Origin: Cinclus cinclus
Taxonomy: Eukaryota; Chordata; Aves; Passeriformes; Cinclidae
Length of the DNA stretch: 64,000 bases
Direction: 5' to 3'
Assembly (NCBI RefSeq): GCF_963662255.1
Contig: NW_026912212.1
Coordinates: 496,001 to 560,000, forward strand
Shown: positions 21,801 through 36,200 of the stretch, piece after piece
Position numbering within the stretch: the first letter of the stretch is position 1
Layout: every line of letters starts with the position of its first letter
Position numbers and translations under genes: made by a program
The notes under the pieces: generated by a model
Seen by the model: the letters and a program-made list of their open reading frames with translations, nothing else
The model's database searches: none
Told to the model about the DNA's origin: nothing

Positions 21801-24800
21801 GTCACAATGAATCATTTGATTCTTGGCCTCCATGGTGGCATAATAGATCCTTGCTTCTATTGGTCCCCGTGCTGTAACAATCCATCCCTGGCCCTTTTTA
21901 TACCCCCCGGTGCCACAAGGGATCATTAGATTGTTAGCCTGCATTGGGTCACAATGGTTCCTTGCTTCTCTTAACCTCTGTGCTGTCACAATGCATTCCA
22001 AGCCCTTTTAGGCCACTTGATGTCACAATGAACCATTTGATTCTTGGCCTTCATGGTGTCATAATGGTTCCTTGCTTCTATAGGTCCCCATGCTGTCAGA
22101 GTTCATCCGTGGTCCTTTTGCGCCCCCTGGTGTCAAAAGGGATTCTTAGATTGTTAGCCTGCATTGGGTTACAATGGTTCCTTGCTTCTCTTAACCCCTG
22201 TGGTGTCACAATGCATCCCATGCCCTTTTAGGCCACTTGATGTCACAATGAATCATTTGATTCTTGGCCTCCATGGTGGCGAAATTGTACCAGGTTTTAA
22301 TTGGGCCCCATGCTTTCACAATACATCCCTGCCCCTTTTAGGCCCATTGGTGTCAAAAGGGATTATTAGATTGTTAGCCTCCATTGGGTCACAATGGATC
22401 CTTGCTTCTCTTAACCCCTGTGCTGTCACAATGCATCCCATGCCCTTTTAGGCCACTTGATGTCACAATGAATCATTTGATTCTTGGCCTCCACGGTGGC
22501 ATAATAGATTCTTGCTTCTATTGGTCCCCGTGCTGTAACAATCCATCCCTGGCCCTTTTTATACCCCCTGGTGCCACAAGGGATCATTAGATTGTTAGCC
22601 TGCATAGGGTCACAATGGTTCCTTGCTTCTCTTAACCTCTGTGGTGTCACAATGCATTCCAAGCCCTTTTAGGCCACTTGGTCTTACAATGAACCATTTG
22701 ATTCTTGGCCTTCATGGTGTCATAATGGTTCCTTGCTTCTATAGGTCCCCATGATGTCAGAGTTCATCCATGGTCCTTTTTCGCCCCCTGGTGTCAAAAG
22801 GGATTCTTAGATTGTTAGCCTTCATTGGGTTACAATGGTGCCTTGCTTCTCTTAACCCCTGTGGTGTCACAATGCATCCCATGCCCTTTTAGGCCACTTG
22901 ATGTCACAATGAATCATTTGATTCTTGGCCTCCATGGTGGCATAATTGTACCAGGTTTTACTGGGGCCCCATGCTTTCACAATTCATCCCTGGCCCTTTT
23001 AGGCCCATTGGTGTCACAAGGGATCATTAGATTGTTAGCCTGCATTGGGTCACAATGGTTCCTTGCTTCTCTTAACCTCTGTGCTGTCACAATGCATTCC
23101 AAGCCCTTTTAGGCCACTTGATGTCACAATGAACCATTTGATTCTTGGCCTTCATGGTGTCATAATGGTTCCTTGCTTCTATAGGTCCCCATGCTGTCAG
23201 AGTTCATCCGTGGTCCTTTTGCGCCCCCTGGTGTCAAAAGGGATTCTTAGATTGTTAGCCTGCATTGGGTTACAATGGTTCCTTGCTTCTCTTAACCCCT
23301 GTGGTGTCACAATGCATCCCATGCCCTTTTAGGCCACTTGATGTCACAATGAATCATTTGATTCTTGGCCTCCATGGCGGCGAAATTGTACCAGGTTTTA
23401 ATTGGGCCCCATGCTTTCACAATACATCCCTGCCCTTTTAGGCCCATTGGTGTCACAAGGGATCATTAGATTGTTAGCCTCCATTGGGTCACAATGGATC
23501 CTTGCTTCTCTTAACCCCTGTGGTGTCACAATGCATCCCATGCCCTTTTAGGCCACTTGATGTCACAATGAATTATTTGATTCTTGGCCTCCATGGTGGC
23601 GAAATTGTAGCAGGTTTTAATTGGGCCCCATGCTTTCACAATACATCCCTGCCCTTTTAGGCCCATTGGTGTCAAAAGGGATCATTAGATTGTTAGCATC
23701 CATTGGGTCACAATGGATCCTTGCTTCTCTTAACCCCTGTGCTGTCACAATGCATCCCGTGCCCTTTTAGGCCACTTGATGTCACAATGAATTATTTGAT
23801 TCTTGGCCTCCATGGTGGCATAATTGTACCAGGTTTTACTGGGGCCCCATGCTTTCACAATTCATCCCTGGCCCTTTTAGGCCCATTGGTGTCACAAGGG
23901 ATCATTAGATTGTTAGCCTGCATTGGGTCACAATGGTTCCTTGCTTCTCTTAACCTCTGTGCTGTCACAATGCATTCCAAGCCCTTTTAGGCCACTTGGT
24001 CTTACAATGAACCATTTGATTCTTGGCCTTCATGTTGTCATAATGGTTCCTTGCTTCTATAGGTCCCCATGCTGTCAGAGTTCATCCGTGGTCCTTTTGC
24101 GCCACCTGGTTTCAAAAGGGATTCTTAGATTGTTAGCCTGCATTGGGTCACAATGGTTCCTTGCTTCTCTTAACCCCTGTGGTGTCACAATGCATCCCAT
24201 GACCTTTTAGGCCACTTGATGTCACAATGAATCATTTGATTCTTGGCCTCCATGGTGGCATAATTGTACCAGGTTTTACTGGGGCCCCATGCTTTCACAA
24301 TTCATCCCTGGCCCTTTTAGGCCCATTGGTGTCACAAGGGATCATTAGATTGTTAGCCTGCATTGGGTCACAATGGTTCCTTGCTTCTCTTAACCTCTGT
24401 GCTGTCACAATGCTTTCCAAGCCCTTTTAGGCCACTTGGTCTTACAATGAACCATTTGATTCTTGGCCTTCATGGTGTCATAATAGATCCTTGCTTCTAT
24501 TGGTCCCCGTGCTGTAACAATCCATCCCTGGCCCTTTTAGGCCCTTTGGTGTCACAAGGGATCATTAGATTGTTAGCCTGCATTGGGTCACAATGGTTCC
24601 TTGCTTCTCTTAACCCCTGTGCTGTCACAATGCATCCCATGCCCTTTTAGGCCACTTGATGTCACAATGAATCATTTGATTCTTGGCCTCCATGGTGGCG
24701 TAATTGTACCAGGTTTTAATTGGACCCCATGCTTTCACAATACATGCCTGCCCCTTTTAGGCCCATTGGTGTCACAAGGGATCATTAGATTGTTAGCCTC

Positions 24801-26859
24801 CATTGGGTCACAATGGATCCTTGCTTCTCTTAACCCCTGTGCTGTCACAATGCATCCCATGCCCTTTTAGGCCACTTGATGTCACAATGAATTATTTGAT
24901 TCTTGGCCTCCATGGTGGCATAATAGATCCTTGCTTCTATAGGTCCCCGTGCTGTAACAATCCATCCCTGGCCCTTTTAGGCCCATTGGTGTCACTAGGG
25001 ATCATTAGATTGTTAGCCTGCAATGGGTCACAATGGTTCCTTGCTTCTCTTAACCTCTGTGCTGTCACAATGCATTCCAAGCCCTTTTAGGCCACTTGAT
25101 GTCACAATGAACCATTTGATTCTTGGCCTTCATGGTGTCATAATGGTTCCTTGCTTCCATAGGTCCCCATGCTGTCAGAGTCCATCCGTGGCCCTTTTGC
25201 GCCCCCTGGTGTCACAAGGGATTCTTAGATTGTTAGCCTGCATTGGGTAACAATGGTTCCTTGGTTCTCTTAACACCTGTGGTGTCACAATGCATCCCAT
25301 GCCCTTTTAGGCCACTTGATGTCACAATGAATCATTTGATTCTTGGCCTCCATGGTGGCTTGATTGTACCATGTTTTCACTGGGCCCCATGCTTTCACAA
25401 TACATCCCTGCCCCTTTTAGGCCCATTGGTGTCAAAAGGGATCCTTAGATTGTTAGCCTCAATTGGGTGACAATGGATCCTTGCTTCTCTTAACGCCTGT
25501 GCTGTCACAATGCATCCCATGCCCTTTTAGGCCACTTGATGTCACAATGAATCATTTGATTCTTGGCCTCCACGGTGGCATAATAGATCCTTGCTTCTAT
25601 TGGTCCCCGTGCTGTAACAATCCATCCCTGGCCCTTTTTATACCCCCTGGTGCCACAAGGGATCATTAGATTGTTAGCCTGCATAGGGTCACAATGGTTC
25701 CTTGCTTCTCTTAACCTCTGTGCTGTCACAATGCATTCCAAGCCCTTTTAGGCCACTTGGTCTTACAATGAACCATTTGATTCTTGGCCTTCATGGTGTC
25801 ATAATGGTTCCTTGCTTCTATAGGTCCCCATGATGTCAGAGTTCATCCGTGGTCCTTTTTCGCCCCCTGGTGTCAAAAGGGATTCTTAGATTGTTAGCCT
25901 TCATTGGGTTACAATGGTGCCTTGCTTCTCTTAACCCCTGTGGTGTCACAATGCATCCCATGCCCTTTTAGGCCACTTGATGTCACAATGAATCATTTGA
26001 TTCTTGGCCTCCATGGTGGCATAATTGTACCAGGTTTTACTGGGGCCCCATGCTTTCACAATTCATCCCTGGCCCTTTTAGGCCCATTGGTGTCACAAGG
26101 GATCATTAGATTGTTAGCCTGCATTGGGTCACAATGGTTCCTTGCTTCTCTTAACCTCTGTGCTGTCACAATGCATTCCAAGCCCTTTTAGGCCACTTGG
26201 TCTTACAATGAACCATTTGATTCTTGGCCTTCATGGTGTCATAATGGTTCCTTGCTTCTATAGGTCCCCATGCTGTCACGGTTCATCCGTGGTCATTTTG
26301 CGCCCCCTGGTGTCAAAAGGGATTCTTAGATTGTTAGCCTACATTGGGTCACAATGGTTCCTTGCTTCTCTTAACCCCTGTGGTGTCACAATGCATCCCA
26401 TGCCCTTTTAGGCCACTTGATGTCACAATGAATCATTTGATTCTTGGCCTCCATGGTGGCATAATAGATCCTTGCTTCTATTGGTCCCCGTGCTGTAACA
26501 ATCCATCCCTGGCCCTTTTTATACCCCCCGGTGCCACAAGGGATCATTAGATTGTTAGCCTGCATTGGGTCACAATGGTTCCTTGCTTCTCTTAACCTCT
26601 GTGCTGTCACAATGCATTCCAAGCCCTTTTAGGCCACTTGATGTCACAATGAACCATTTGATTCTTGGCCTTCATGGTGTCATAATGGTTCCTTGCTTCT
26701 ATAGGTCCCCATGCTGTCAGAGTTCATCCGTGGTCCTTTTGCGCCCCCTGGTGTCAAAAGGGATTCTTAGATTGTTAGCCTGCATTGGGTTACAATGGTT
26801 CCTTGCTTCTCTTAACCCCTGTGGTGTCACAATGCATCCCATGCCCTTTTAGGCCACTT

Positions 26860-29800
26860 GATGTCACAATGAATCATTTGATTCTTGGCCTCCATGGTGG
26901 CGAAATTGTACCAGGTTTTAATTGGGCCCCATGCTTTCACAATACATCCCTGCCCTTTTAGGCCCATTGGTGTCAAAAGGGATCATTAGATTGTTAGCCT
27001 CCATTGGGTCACAATGGATCCTTGCTTCTCTTAACCCCTGTGGTGTCACAATGCATCCCATGCCCTTTTAGGCCACTTGATGTCACAATGAATCATTTGA
27101 TTCTTGGCCTCCACGGTGGCATAATTGATCCTTGCTTCTATTGGTCCCCGTGCTGTAACAATCCATCCCTGGCCCTTTTTATACCCCCTGGTGCCACAAG
27201 GGATCATTAGATTGTTAGCCTGCATTGGGTCACAATGGTTCCTTGCTTCTCTTAACCTCTGTGGTGTCACAATGCATCCCATGCCCTTTTAGGCCACTTG
27301 ATGTCACAATGAACCATTTGATTCTTGGCCTTCATGGTGTCATAATGGTTCCTTGCTTCTATAGGTCCCCATGCTGTCAGAGTTCATCCGTGGTCCTTTT
27401 GCTCCCCCTGGTGTCAAAAGGGATTCTTAGATTGTTAGCCTGCATTGGGTCACAATGGTTCCTTGCTTCTCTTAACCCCTGTGGTGTCACAATGCATCCC
27501 ATGCCCTTTTAGGCGACTTGATGTCACAATGAATCATTTGATTCTTGGCCTCCATGGTGGCGTAATTGTACCAGGTTTTACTTGGGCCCCATGCTTTCAC
27601 AATACATCCCTGCCCCTTTTAGGCCCATTGGTGTCAAAAGCGATCATTAGATTGTTAGCCTCCATTGGGTCACAATGGTTCCTTGCTTCTCTTAACCCCT
27701 GTGCTGTCACAATGCATCCCATGCCCTTTTAGGCCACATGATGTCACAATGAATTATTTGATTCTTGGCCTCCATGGTGGCATAATAGATCCTTGCTTCT
27801 ATTGGTCCCCGTGCTGTAACAATTCATCCCTGGACCTTTTAGGCCCATTGGTGTCACAACGGATCATTAGTTTGTTAGCCTGCAATGGGTCACAATGGTT
27901 CCTTGCTTCTCTTAACCTCTGTGCTGTCACAATGCATCCCATGCCCTTTTAGGCCACTTGATGTCACAATGAACCATTTGATTCTTGGCCTTCATGGTGT
28001 CATAATGGTTCCTTGCTTCCATAGGTCCCCATGCTGTCAGAGTCCATCCGTGGCCCTTTTGCGCCCCCTGGTGTCACAAGGGATTCTTAGATTGTTAGCC
28101 TGCATTGGGTAACAATGGTTCCTTGGTTTTCTCAACCCCTGTGGTGTCACAATGCATCCCATGCCCTTTTAGGCCACTTGATGTCACAATGAATCATTTG
28201 ATTCTTGGCCTCCATGGTGGCTTGATTGTACCATGTTTTCACTGGGCCCCATGCTTTCACAATACATCCCTGCCCCTTTTAGGCCCATTGGTGTCAAAAG
28301 GGATTATTAGATTGTTAGCCTCCATTGGGTCACAATGGATCCTTGCTTCTCTTAACCCCTGTGCTGTCACAATGCATCCCATGCCCTTTTAGGCCACTTG
28401 ATGTCACAATGAATCATTTGATTCTTGGCCTCCACGGTGGCATAATAGATCCTTGCTTCTATTGGTCCCCGTGCTGTAACAATCCATCCCTGGCCCTTTT
28501 TATACCCCCTGGTGCCACAAGGGATCATTAGATTGTTAGCCTGCATTGGGTCACAATGGTTCCTTGCTTCTCTTAACCTCTGTGCTGTCACAATGCATTC
28601 CAAGCCCTTTTAGGCCACTTGGTCTTACAATGAACCATTTGATTCTTGGCCTTCATGGTGTCATAGTGGTTCCTTGGTTCTCTAGGTCCCCATGATGTCA
28701 GAGTTCATCCATGGTCCTTTTTCGCCCCCTGGTGTCAAAAGGGATTCTTAGAATGTTAGCCTTCATTGGGTTACAATGGTGCCTTGCTTCTCTTAACCCG
28801 TGTGGTGTCACAATGCATCCCATGCCCTTTTAGGCCACTTGATGTCACAATGAATCATTTGATTCTTGGCCTCCATGGTGGCATAATTGTACCAGGTTTT
28901 ACTGGGGCCCCATGCTTTCACAATTCATCCCTGGACCTTTTAGGCCCATTGGTGTCACAAGGGATCATTAGATTGTTAGCCTGCATTGGGTCACAATGGT
29001 TCCTTGCTTCTCTTGACCTCTGTGGTGTCACAATGCATTCCAAGCCCTTTTAGGCCACTTGATGTCACAATGAACCATTTGATTCTTGGCCTTCATGGTG
29101 TCATAATGGTTCCTTGCTTCTATAGGTCCCCATGCTGTCAAGGTTCATCCGTGGTCATTTTGCGCCCCCTGGTGTCAAAAGGGATTCTTAGATTGTTAGC
29201 CTACATTGGGTCACAATGGTTCCTTGCTTCTCTTAACCTCTGTGCTGTCACAATGCATCCCATGCCCTTTTAGGCCACTTGATGTCACAATGAATCATTT
29301 GATTCTTGGCCTCCATGGTGGCGAAATTGTACCAGGTTTTAATTGGGCCCCATGCTTTCACAATACATCCCTGCCCTTTTAGGCCCATTGGTGTCAAAAG
29401 GGATCATTAGATTGTTAGCCTCCATTGGGTCACAATGGATCCTTGCTTCTCTTAACCCCTGTGGTGTCACAATGCATCCCATGCCCTTTTAGGCCACTTG
29501 ATGTCACAATGAATCATTTGATTCTTGGCCTCCACGGTGGCATAATTGATCCTTGCTTCTATTGGTCCCCGTGCTGTAACAATCCATCCCTGGCCCTTTT
29601 TATACCCCCTGGTGCCACAAGGGATCATTAGATTGTTAGCCTGCATTGGGTCACAATGGTTCCTTGCTTCTCTTAACCTCTGTGGTGTCACAATGCATCC
29701 CATGCCCTTTTAGGCAACTTGGTCTTACAATGAACCATTTGATTCTTGGCCTTCATGGTGTCATAATGGTTCCTTGCTTCTATAGGTCCCCATGCTGTCA

Positions 29801-31185
29801 GAGTTCATCCGTGGTCCTTTTGCTCCCCCTGGTGTCAAAAGGGATTCTTAGATTGTTAGCCTGCATTGGGTCACAATGGTTCCTTGCTTCTCTTAACCCC
29901 TGTGGTGTCACAATGCATCCCATGCCCTTTTAGGCGACTTGATGTCACAATGAATCATTTGATTCTTGGCCTCCATGGTGGCGTAATTGTACCAGGTTTT
30001 ACTTGGGCCCCATGCTTTCACAATACATCCCTGCCCCTTTTAGGCCCATTGGTGTCAAAAGCGATCATTAGATTGTTAGCCTCCATTGGGTCACAATGGT
30101 TCCTTGCTTCTCTTAACCCCTGTGCTGTCACAATGCATCCCATGCCCTTTTAGGCCACATGATGTCACAATGAATTATTTGATTCTTGGCCTCCATGGTG
30201 GCATAATAGATCCTTGCTTCTATTGGTCCCCGTGCTGTAACAATTCATCCCTGGACCTTTTAGGCCCATTGGTGTCACAACGGATCATTAGTTTGTTAGC
30301 CTGCAATGGGTCACAATGGTTCCTTGCTTCTCTTAACCTCTGTGCTGTCACAATGCATCCCATGCCCTTTTAGGCCACTTGATGTCACAATGAACCATTT
30401 GATTCTTGGCCTTCATGGTGTCATAATGGTTCCTTGCTTCCATAGGTCCCCATGCTGTCAGAGTCCATCCGTGGCCCTTTTGCGCCCCCTGGTGTCACAA
30501 GGGATCATTAGATTGTTAGCCTGCATTGGGTAACAATGGTTCCTTGGTTTTCTCAACCCCTGTGGTGTCACAATGCATCCCATGCCCTTTTAGGCCACTT
30601 GATGTCACAATGAATCATTTGATTCTTGGCCTCCATGGTGGCTTGATTGTACCATGTTTTCACTGGGCCCCATGCTTTCACAATACATCCCTGCCCCTTT
30701 TAGGCCCATTGGTGTCAAAAGGGATTATTAGATTGTTAGCCTCCATTGGGTCACAATGGATCCTTGCTTCTCTTAACCCCTGTGCTGTCACAATGCATCC
30801 CATGCCCTTTTAGGCCACTTGATGTCACAATGAATCATTTGATTCTTGGCCTCCACGGTGGCATAATAGATCCTTGCTTCTATTGGTCCCCGTGCTGTAA
30901 CAATCCATCCCTGGCCCTTTTTATACCCCCTGGTGCCACAAGGGATCATTAGATTGTTAGCCTGCATTGGGTCACAATGGTTCCTTGCTTCTCTTAACCT
31001 CTGTGCTGTCACAATGCATTCCAAGCCCTTTTAGGCCACTTGGTCTTACAATGAACCATTTGATTCTTGGCCTTCATGGTGTCATAGTGGTTCCTTGGTT
31101 CTCTAGGTCCCCATGATGTCAGAGTTCATCCATGGTCCTTTTTCGCCCCCTGGTGTCAAAAGGGATTCTTAGATTGTTAGCCTTC
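26860..31185. repeat. 11-monomer higher-order repeat, period 2421 bp
   Basis: 26860-28760 and 29280-31185 match at an offset of 2,421 bp. Shared rare variants are 'tcatagtggttccttggttc' (28661, 31082), 'aggcgacttgatg', 'aaaagcgatcattag' and 'aacggatcattagtttg'. A few patchy differences lie inside the block, for example 'ggccacttgatgtcac' at 27292 against 'ggcaacttggtcttac' at 29713. This suggests local gene conversion after duplication. Confidence 0.87.
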
Positions 31186-33219
31186 ATTGGGTCACAATGG
31201 TTCCTTGCTTCTCTTAACCTCTGTGCTGTCACAATGCATCCCATGCCCTTTTAGGCCACTTGATGTCACAATGAATCATTTGATTCTTGGCCTCCATTGT
31301 GGCATAATAGATCCTTGTTTCTATTGGTCCCCGTGTTGTAACAATTCATCCCTGCCCCTTTTAGGCCCTTTGGTGTCACAAGGGATCATTAGATTGTTAG
31401 CCTGCATTGGGTCACAATGGTTCCTAGCTTCTCTTAACCTCTGTGGTGTCACAATGCATCCCATGCCCTTTTAGGCCACTTGATGTCACAATGAATCATT
31501 TGATTCTTGGCCTCCATGGTGGCATAATAGATCCTTGCTTCTATTGGTCCCCGTGCTGTAACAATCCATCCCTGGCCCTTTTTATACCCCCTGGTGCCAC
31601 AAGGGATCATTAGATTGTTAGCCTGCATTGGGTCACAATTGTTCCTTGCTTCTCTTAACCTCTGTGCTGTCACAATGCATTCCAAGCCCTTTTAGGCCAC
31701 TTGATGTCACAATGAACCATTTGATTCTTGGCCTTCATGGTGTCATAATGGTTCCTTGCTTCTATAGGTCCCCATGCTGTCAGAGTTCATCCGTGGTCCT
31801 TTTGCGCCCCCTGGTGTCAAAAGGGATTCTTAGATTGTTAGCCTACATTGGGTCACAATGGTTCCTTGCTTCTCTTAACCCCTGTGGTGTCACAATGCAT
31901 CCCATGCCCTTTTAGGCCACTTGATGTCACAATGAATCATTTGATTCTTGGCCTCCATGGTGGCATAATAGATCCTTGCTTCTATTGGTCCCCGTGTTGT
32001 AACAATTCATCCCTGCCACTTTTAGGCCCATTGGTGTCACAAGGGATCATTAGATTGTTAGCCTGCATTGGGTCACAATGGTTCCTAGCTTCTCTTAACC
32101 TCTGTGGTGTCACAATGCATCCCATGCCCTTTTAGGCCACTTGATGTCACAATGAATCATTTGATTCTTGGCCTCCATGGTGGCATAATAGATCCTTGCT
32201 TCTATTGGTCCCCGTGCTGTAACAATCCATCCCTGGCCCTTTTTATACCCCCCGGTGCCACAAGGGATCATTAGATTGTTAGCCTGCATTGGGTCACAAT
32301 GGTTCCTTGCTTCTCTTATCCTCTGTGCTGTCACAATGCATTCCAAGCCCTTTTAGGCCACTTGATGTCACAATGAACCATTTGATTCTTGGCCTTCATG
32401 GTGTCATAATGGTTCCTTGCTTCTATAGGTCCCCATGCTGTCAGAGTTCATCCGTGGTCCTTTTGCGCCCCCTGGTGTCAAAAGGGATTCTTAGATTGTT
32501 AGCCTGCATTGGGTTACAATGGTGCCTTGCTTCTCTTAACCCCTGTGGTGTCACAATGCATCCCATGCCCTTTTAGGCCACTTGATGTCACAATGAATCA
32601 TTTGATTCTTGGCCTCCATGTTGGCTTGATTGTACCATGTTTTCACTGGGCCCCATGCTTTCACAATACATCCCTGACCCTTTTAGGCCCATTGGTGTCA
32701 AAAGGGATCCTTAGATTGTTAGCCTCAATTGGGTGACAATGGATCCTTGCTTCTCTTAACGCCTGTGCTGTCACAATGCATCCCATGCCCTTTTAGGCCA
32801 CTTGATGTCACAATGAATCATTTGATTCTTGGCCTCCATTGTGGCATAATAGATCCTTGCTTCTATTGGTCCCCGTGCTGTAACAATCCATCCCTGGCCC
32901 TTTTTATACCCCCTGGTGCCACAAGGGATCATTAGATTGTTAGCCTGCATAGGGTCACAATGGTTCCTTGCTTCTCTTAACCTCTGTGGTGTCACAATGC
33001 ATTCCAAGCCCTTTTAGGCCACTTGATGTCACAATGAACCATTTGATTCTTGGCCTTCATGGTGTCATAATGGTTCCTTGCTTCTATAGGTCCCCATGCT
33101 GTCAGAGTTCATCCGTGGTCATTTCGCGCCCCCTTGTGCCACAAGGGATTCTTAGATTGTTAGCCTGCATTGGGTCACAATGGTTCCTTGCTTCTCTTAA
33201 CCTCTGTGGTGTCACAATG

Positions 33220-36200
33220 CATCCCATGCCCTTTTAGGCCACTTGATGTCACAATGAATCATTTGATTCTTGGCCTCCATGGTGGCGAAATTGTACCAGG
33301 TTTTAATTGGGCCCCATGCTTTCACAATACATCCCTGCCCTTTTAGGCCCATTGGTGTCAAAAGGGATCATTAGATTGTTAGCCTCCATTGGGTCACAAT
33401 GGATCCTTGCTTCTCTTAACCTCTGTGGTGTCACAATGCATCCCATGCCCTTTTAGGCCACTTGATGTCACAATGAATTATTTGATTCTTGGCCTCCATG
33501 GTGGCATAATAGATCCTTGCTTCTATTGGTCCCCGTGCTGTAACAATCCATCCCTGGCCCTTTTTATACCCCCTGGTGTCACAAGGGATCATTAGATTGT
33601 TAGCCTGCATTGGGTCACAATGGTTCCTTGCTTCTCTTAACCTCTGTGCTGTCACAATGCATCCCATGCCCTTTTAGGCCACTTGATGTCACAATGAATC
33701 ATTTGATTCTTGGCCTCCATGGTGGCATAATAGATCCTTGCTTCTATTGGTCCCCGTGTTGTAACAATTCATCCCTGCCCCTTTTAGGCCCATTGGTGTC
33801 ACAAGGGATCATTAGATTGTTAGCCCGCATTGGGTCACAATGGTTCCTTGCTTCTCTTAACCTCTGTGGTGTCACAATGCATCCCATGCCCTTTTAGGCC
33901 ACTTGATGTCACAATGAATCATTTGATTCTTGGCCTCCATGGTGGCATAATTGTACCAGGTTTTACTGGGGCCCCATGCTTTCACAATTCATCCCTGGCC
34001 CTTTAAGGCCCATGGGTGTCACAAGGGATCATTAGATTGTTAGCCTGCATTGGGTCACAATGGTTCCTTGCTTCTCTTAACCTCTGTGCTGTCACAATGC
34101 ATTCCAAGCCCTTTTAGGCCACTTGGTCTTACAATGAACCATTTGATTCTTGGCCTTCATGGTGTCATAATGGTTCCTTGCTTCTATAGGTCCCCATGCT
34201 GTCACGGTTCATCCGTGGTCCTTTTGCGCCCCCTGGTGTCAAAAGGGATTCTTAGATTGTTAGCCTGCATTGGGTCACAATGGTTCCTTGCTTCTCTTAA
34301 CCCCTGTGCTGTCACAATGCATCCCATGCCCTTTTAGGCCACTTGATGTCACAATGAATCATTTGATTCTTGGCCTCCATGGTGGCATAATAGATCCTTG
34401 CTTCTATTGGTCCCCGTGTTGTAACAATTCATCCCTGCCCCTTTTAGGCCCATTGGTGTCACAAGGGATCATTAGATTGTTAGCCTGCATTGGGTCACAA
34501 TGGTTCCTTGCTTCTCTTAACCTCTGTGGTGTCACAATGCATCCCATGCCCTTTTAGGCCACTTGATGTCACAATGAATCATTTGATTCTTGGCCTCCAT
34601 GGTGTCATAATGGTTCCTTGTTTCTATTGGTCCCCATGCTGTCACAATTCATCCCTGGCCCTTTTACGCCCCCTGGTGTCAAATGGAATCCTGGGATTAT
34701 TAGCCTCCATTGGGTCACAATGGATCCTTGCTTCTCTTAACCCCTGTGGTGTCACAATGCATCCCATGCCCTATTAGGCCACTTGATGTCACAATGAATC
34801 ATTTGATTCTTGGCCTCCACGGTGGCATAATAGATCCTTGCCGCTATTGGTCCCCGTGCTGTAACAATCCATCCCTGGCCCTTTTTATACCCCCTGGTGT
34901 CACAAGGGATCATTAGATTGTTAGCCTGCATTGGGTCACAATGGTTCCTTGCTTCTCTTAACCTCTGTGCTGTCACAATGCATTCCAAGCCCTTTTAGGC
35001 CACTTGATGTCACAATGAACCATTTGATTCTTGGCCTTCATGGTGTCATAATGGTTCCTTGCTTCTATAGGTCCCCATGCTGTCAGAGTTCATCCGTGGT
35101 CCTTTTGCGCCACCTGGTTTCAAAAGGGATTCTTAGATTGTTAGCCTGCATTGGGTCACAATGGTTCCTTGCTTCTCTTAACCCCTGTGGTGTCACAATG
35201 CATCCCATGCCCTTTTAGGCCACTTGATGTCACAATGAATCATTTGATTCTTGGCCTCCATGGTGGCTTGATTGTACCATGTTTTCACTGGGCCCCATGC
35301 TTTCACAATACATCCCTGACCCTTTTAGGCCCATTGGTGTCAAAAGGGATCCTTAGATTGTTAGCCTCAATTGGGTGACAATGGATCCTTGCTTCTCTTA
35401 ACGCCTGTGCTGTCACAATGCATCCCATGCCCTTTTAGGCCACTTGATGTCACAATGAATCATTTGATTCTTGGCCTCCATTGTGGCATAATAGATCCTT
35501 GCTTCTATTGGTCCCCGTGCTGTAACAATCCATCCCTGGCCCTTTTTATACCCCCTGGTGCCACAAGGGATCATTAGATTGTTAGCCTGCATAGGGTCAC
35601 AATGGTTCCCTGCTTCTCTTAACCTCTGTGGTGTCACAATGCATTCCAAGCCCTTTTAGGCCACTTGATGTCACAATGAACCATTTGATTCTTGGCCTTC
35701 ATGGTGTCATAATGGTTCCTTGCTTCTATAGGTCCCCATGCTGTCAGAGTTCATCCGTGGTCCTTTTGCGCCACCTGGTTTCAAAAGGGATTCTTAGATT
35801 GTTAGCCTGCATTGGGTCACAATGGTTCCTTGCTTCTCTTAACCCCTGTGGTGTCACAATGCATCCCATGCCCTTTTAGGCCACTTGATGTCACAATGAA
35901 TCATTTGATTCTTGGCCTCCATGGTGGCGAAATTGTACCAGGTTTTAATTGGGCCCCATGCTTTCACAATACATCCCTGCCCTTTTAGGCCCATTGGTGT
36001 CAAAAGGGATCATTAGATTGTTAGCCTCCATTGGGTCACAATGGATCCTTGCTTCTCTTAACCTCTGTGCTGTCACAATGCATCCCATGCCCTTTTAGGC
36101 CACTTGATGTCACAATGAATTATTTGATTCTTGGCCTCCATGGTGGCATAATAGATCCTTGCTTCTATTGGTCCCCGTGCTGTAACAATCCATCCCTGGC

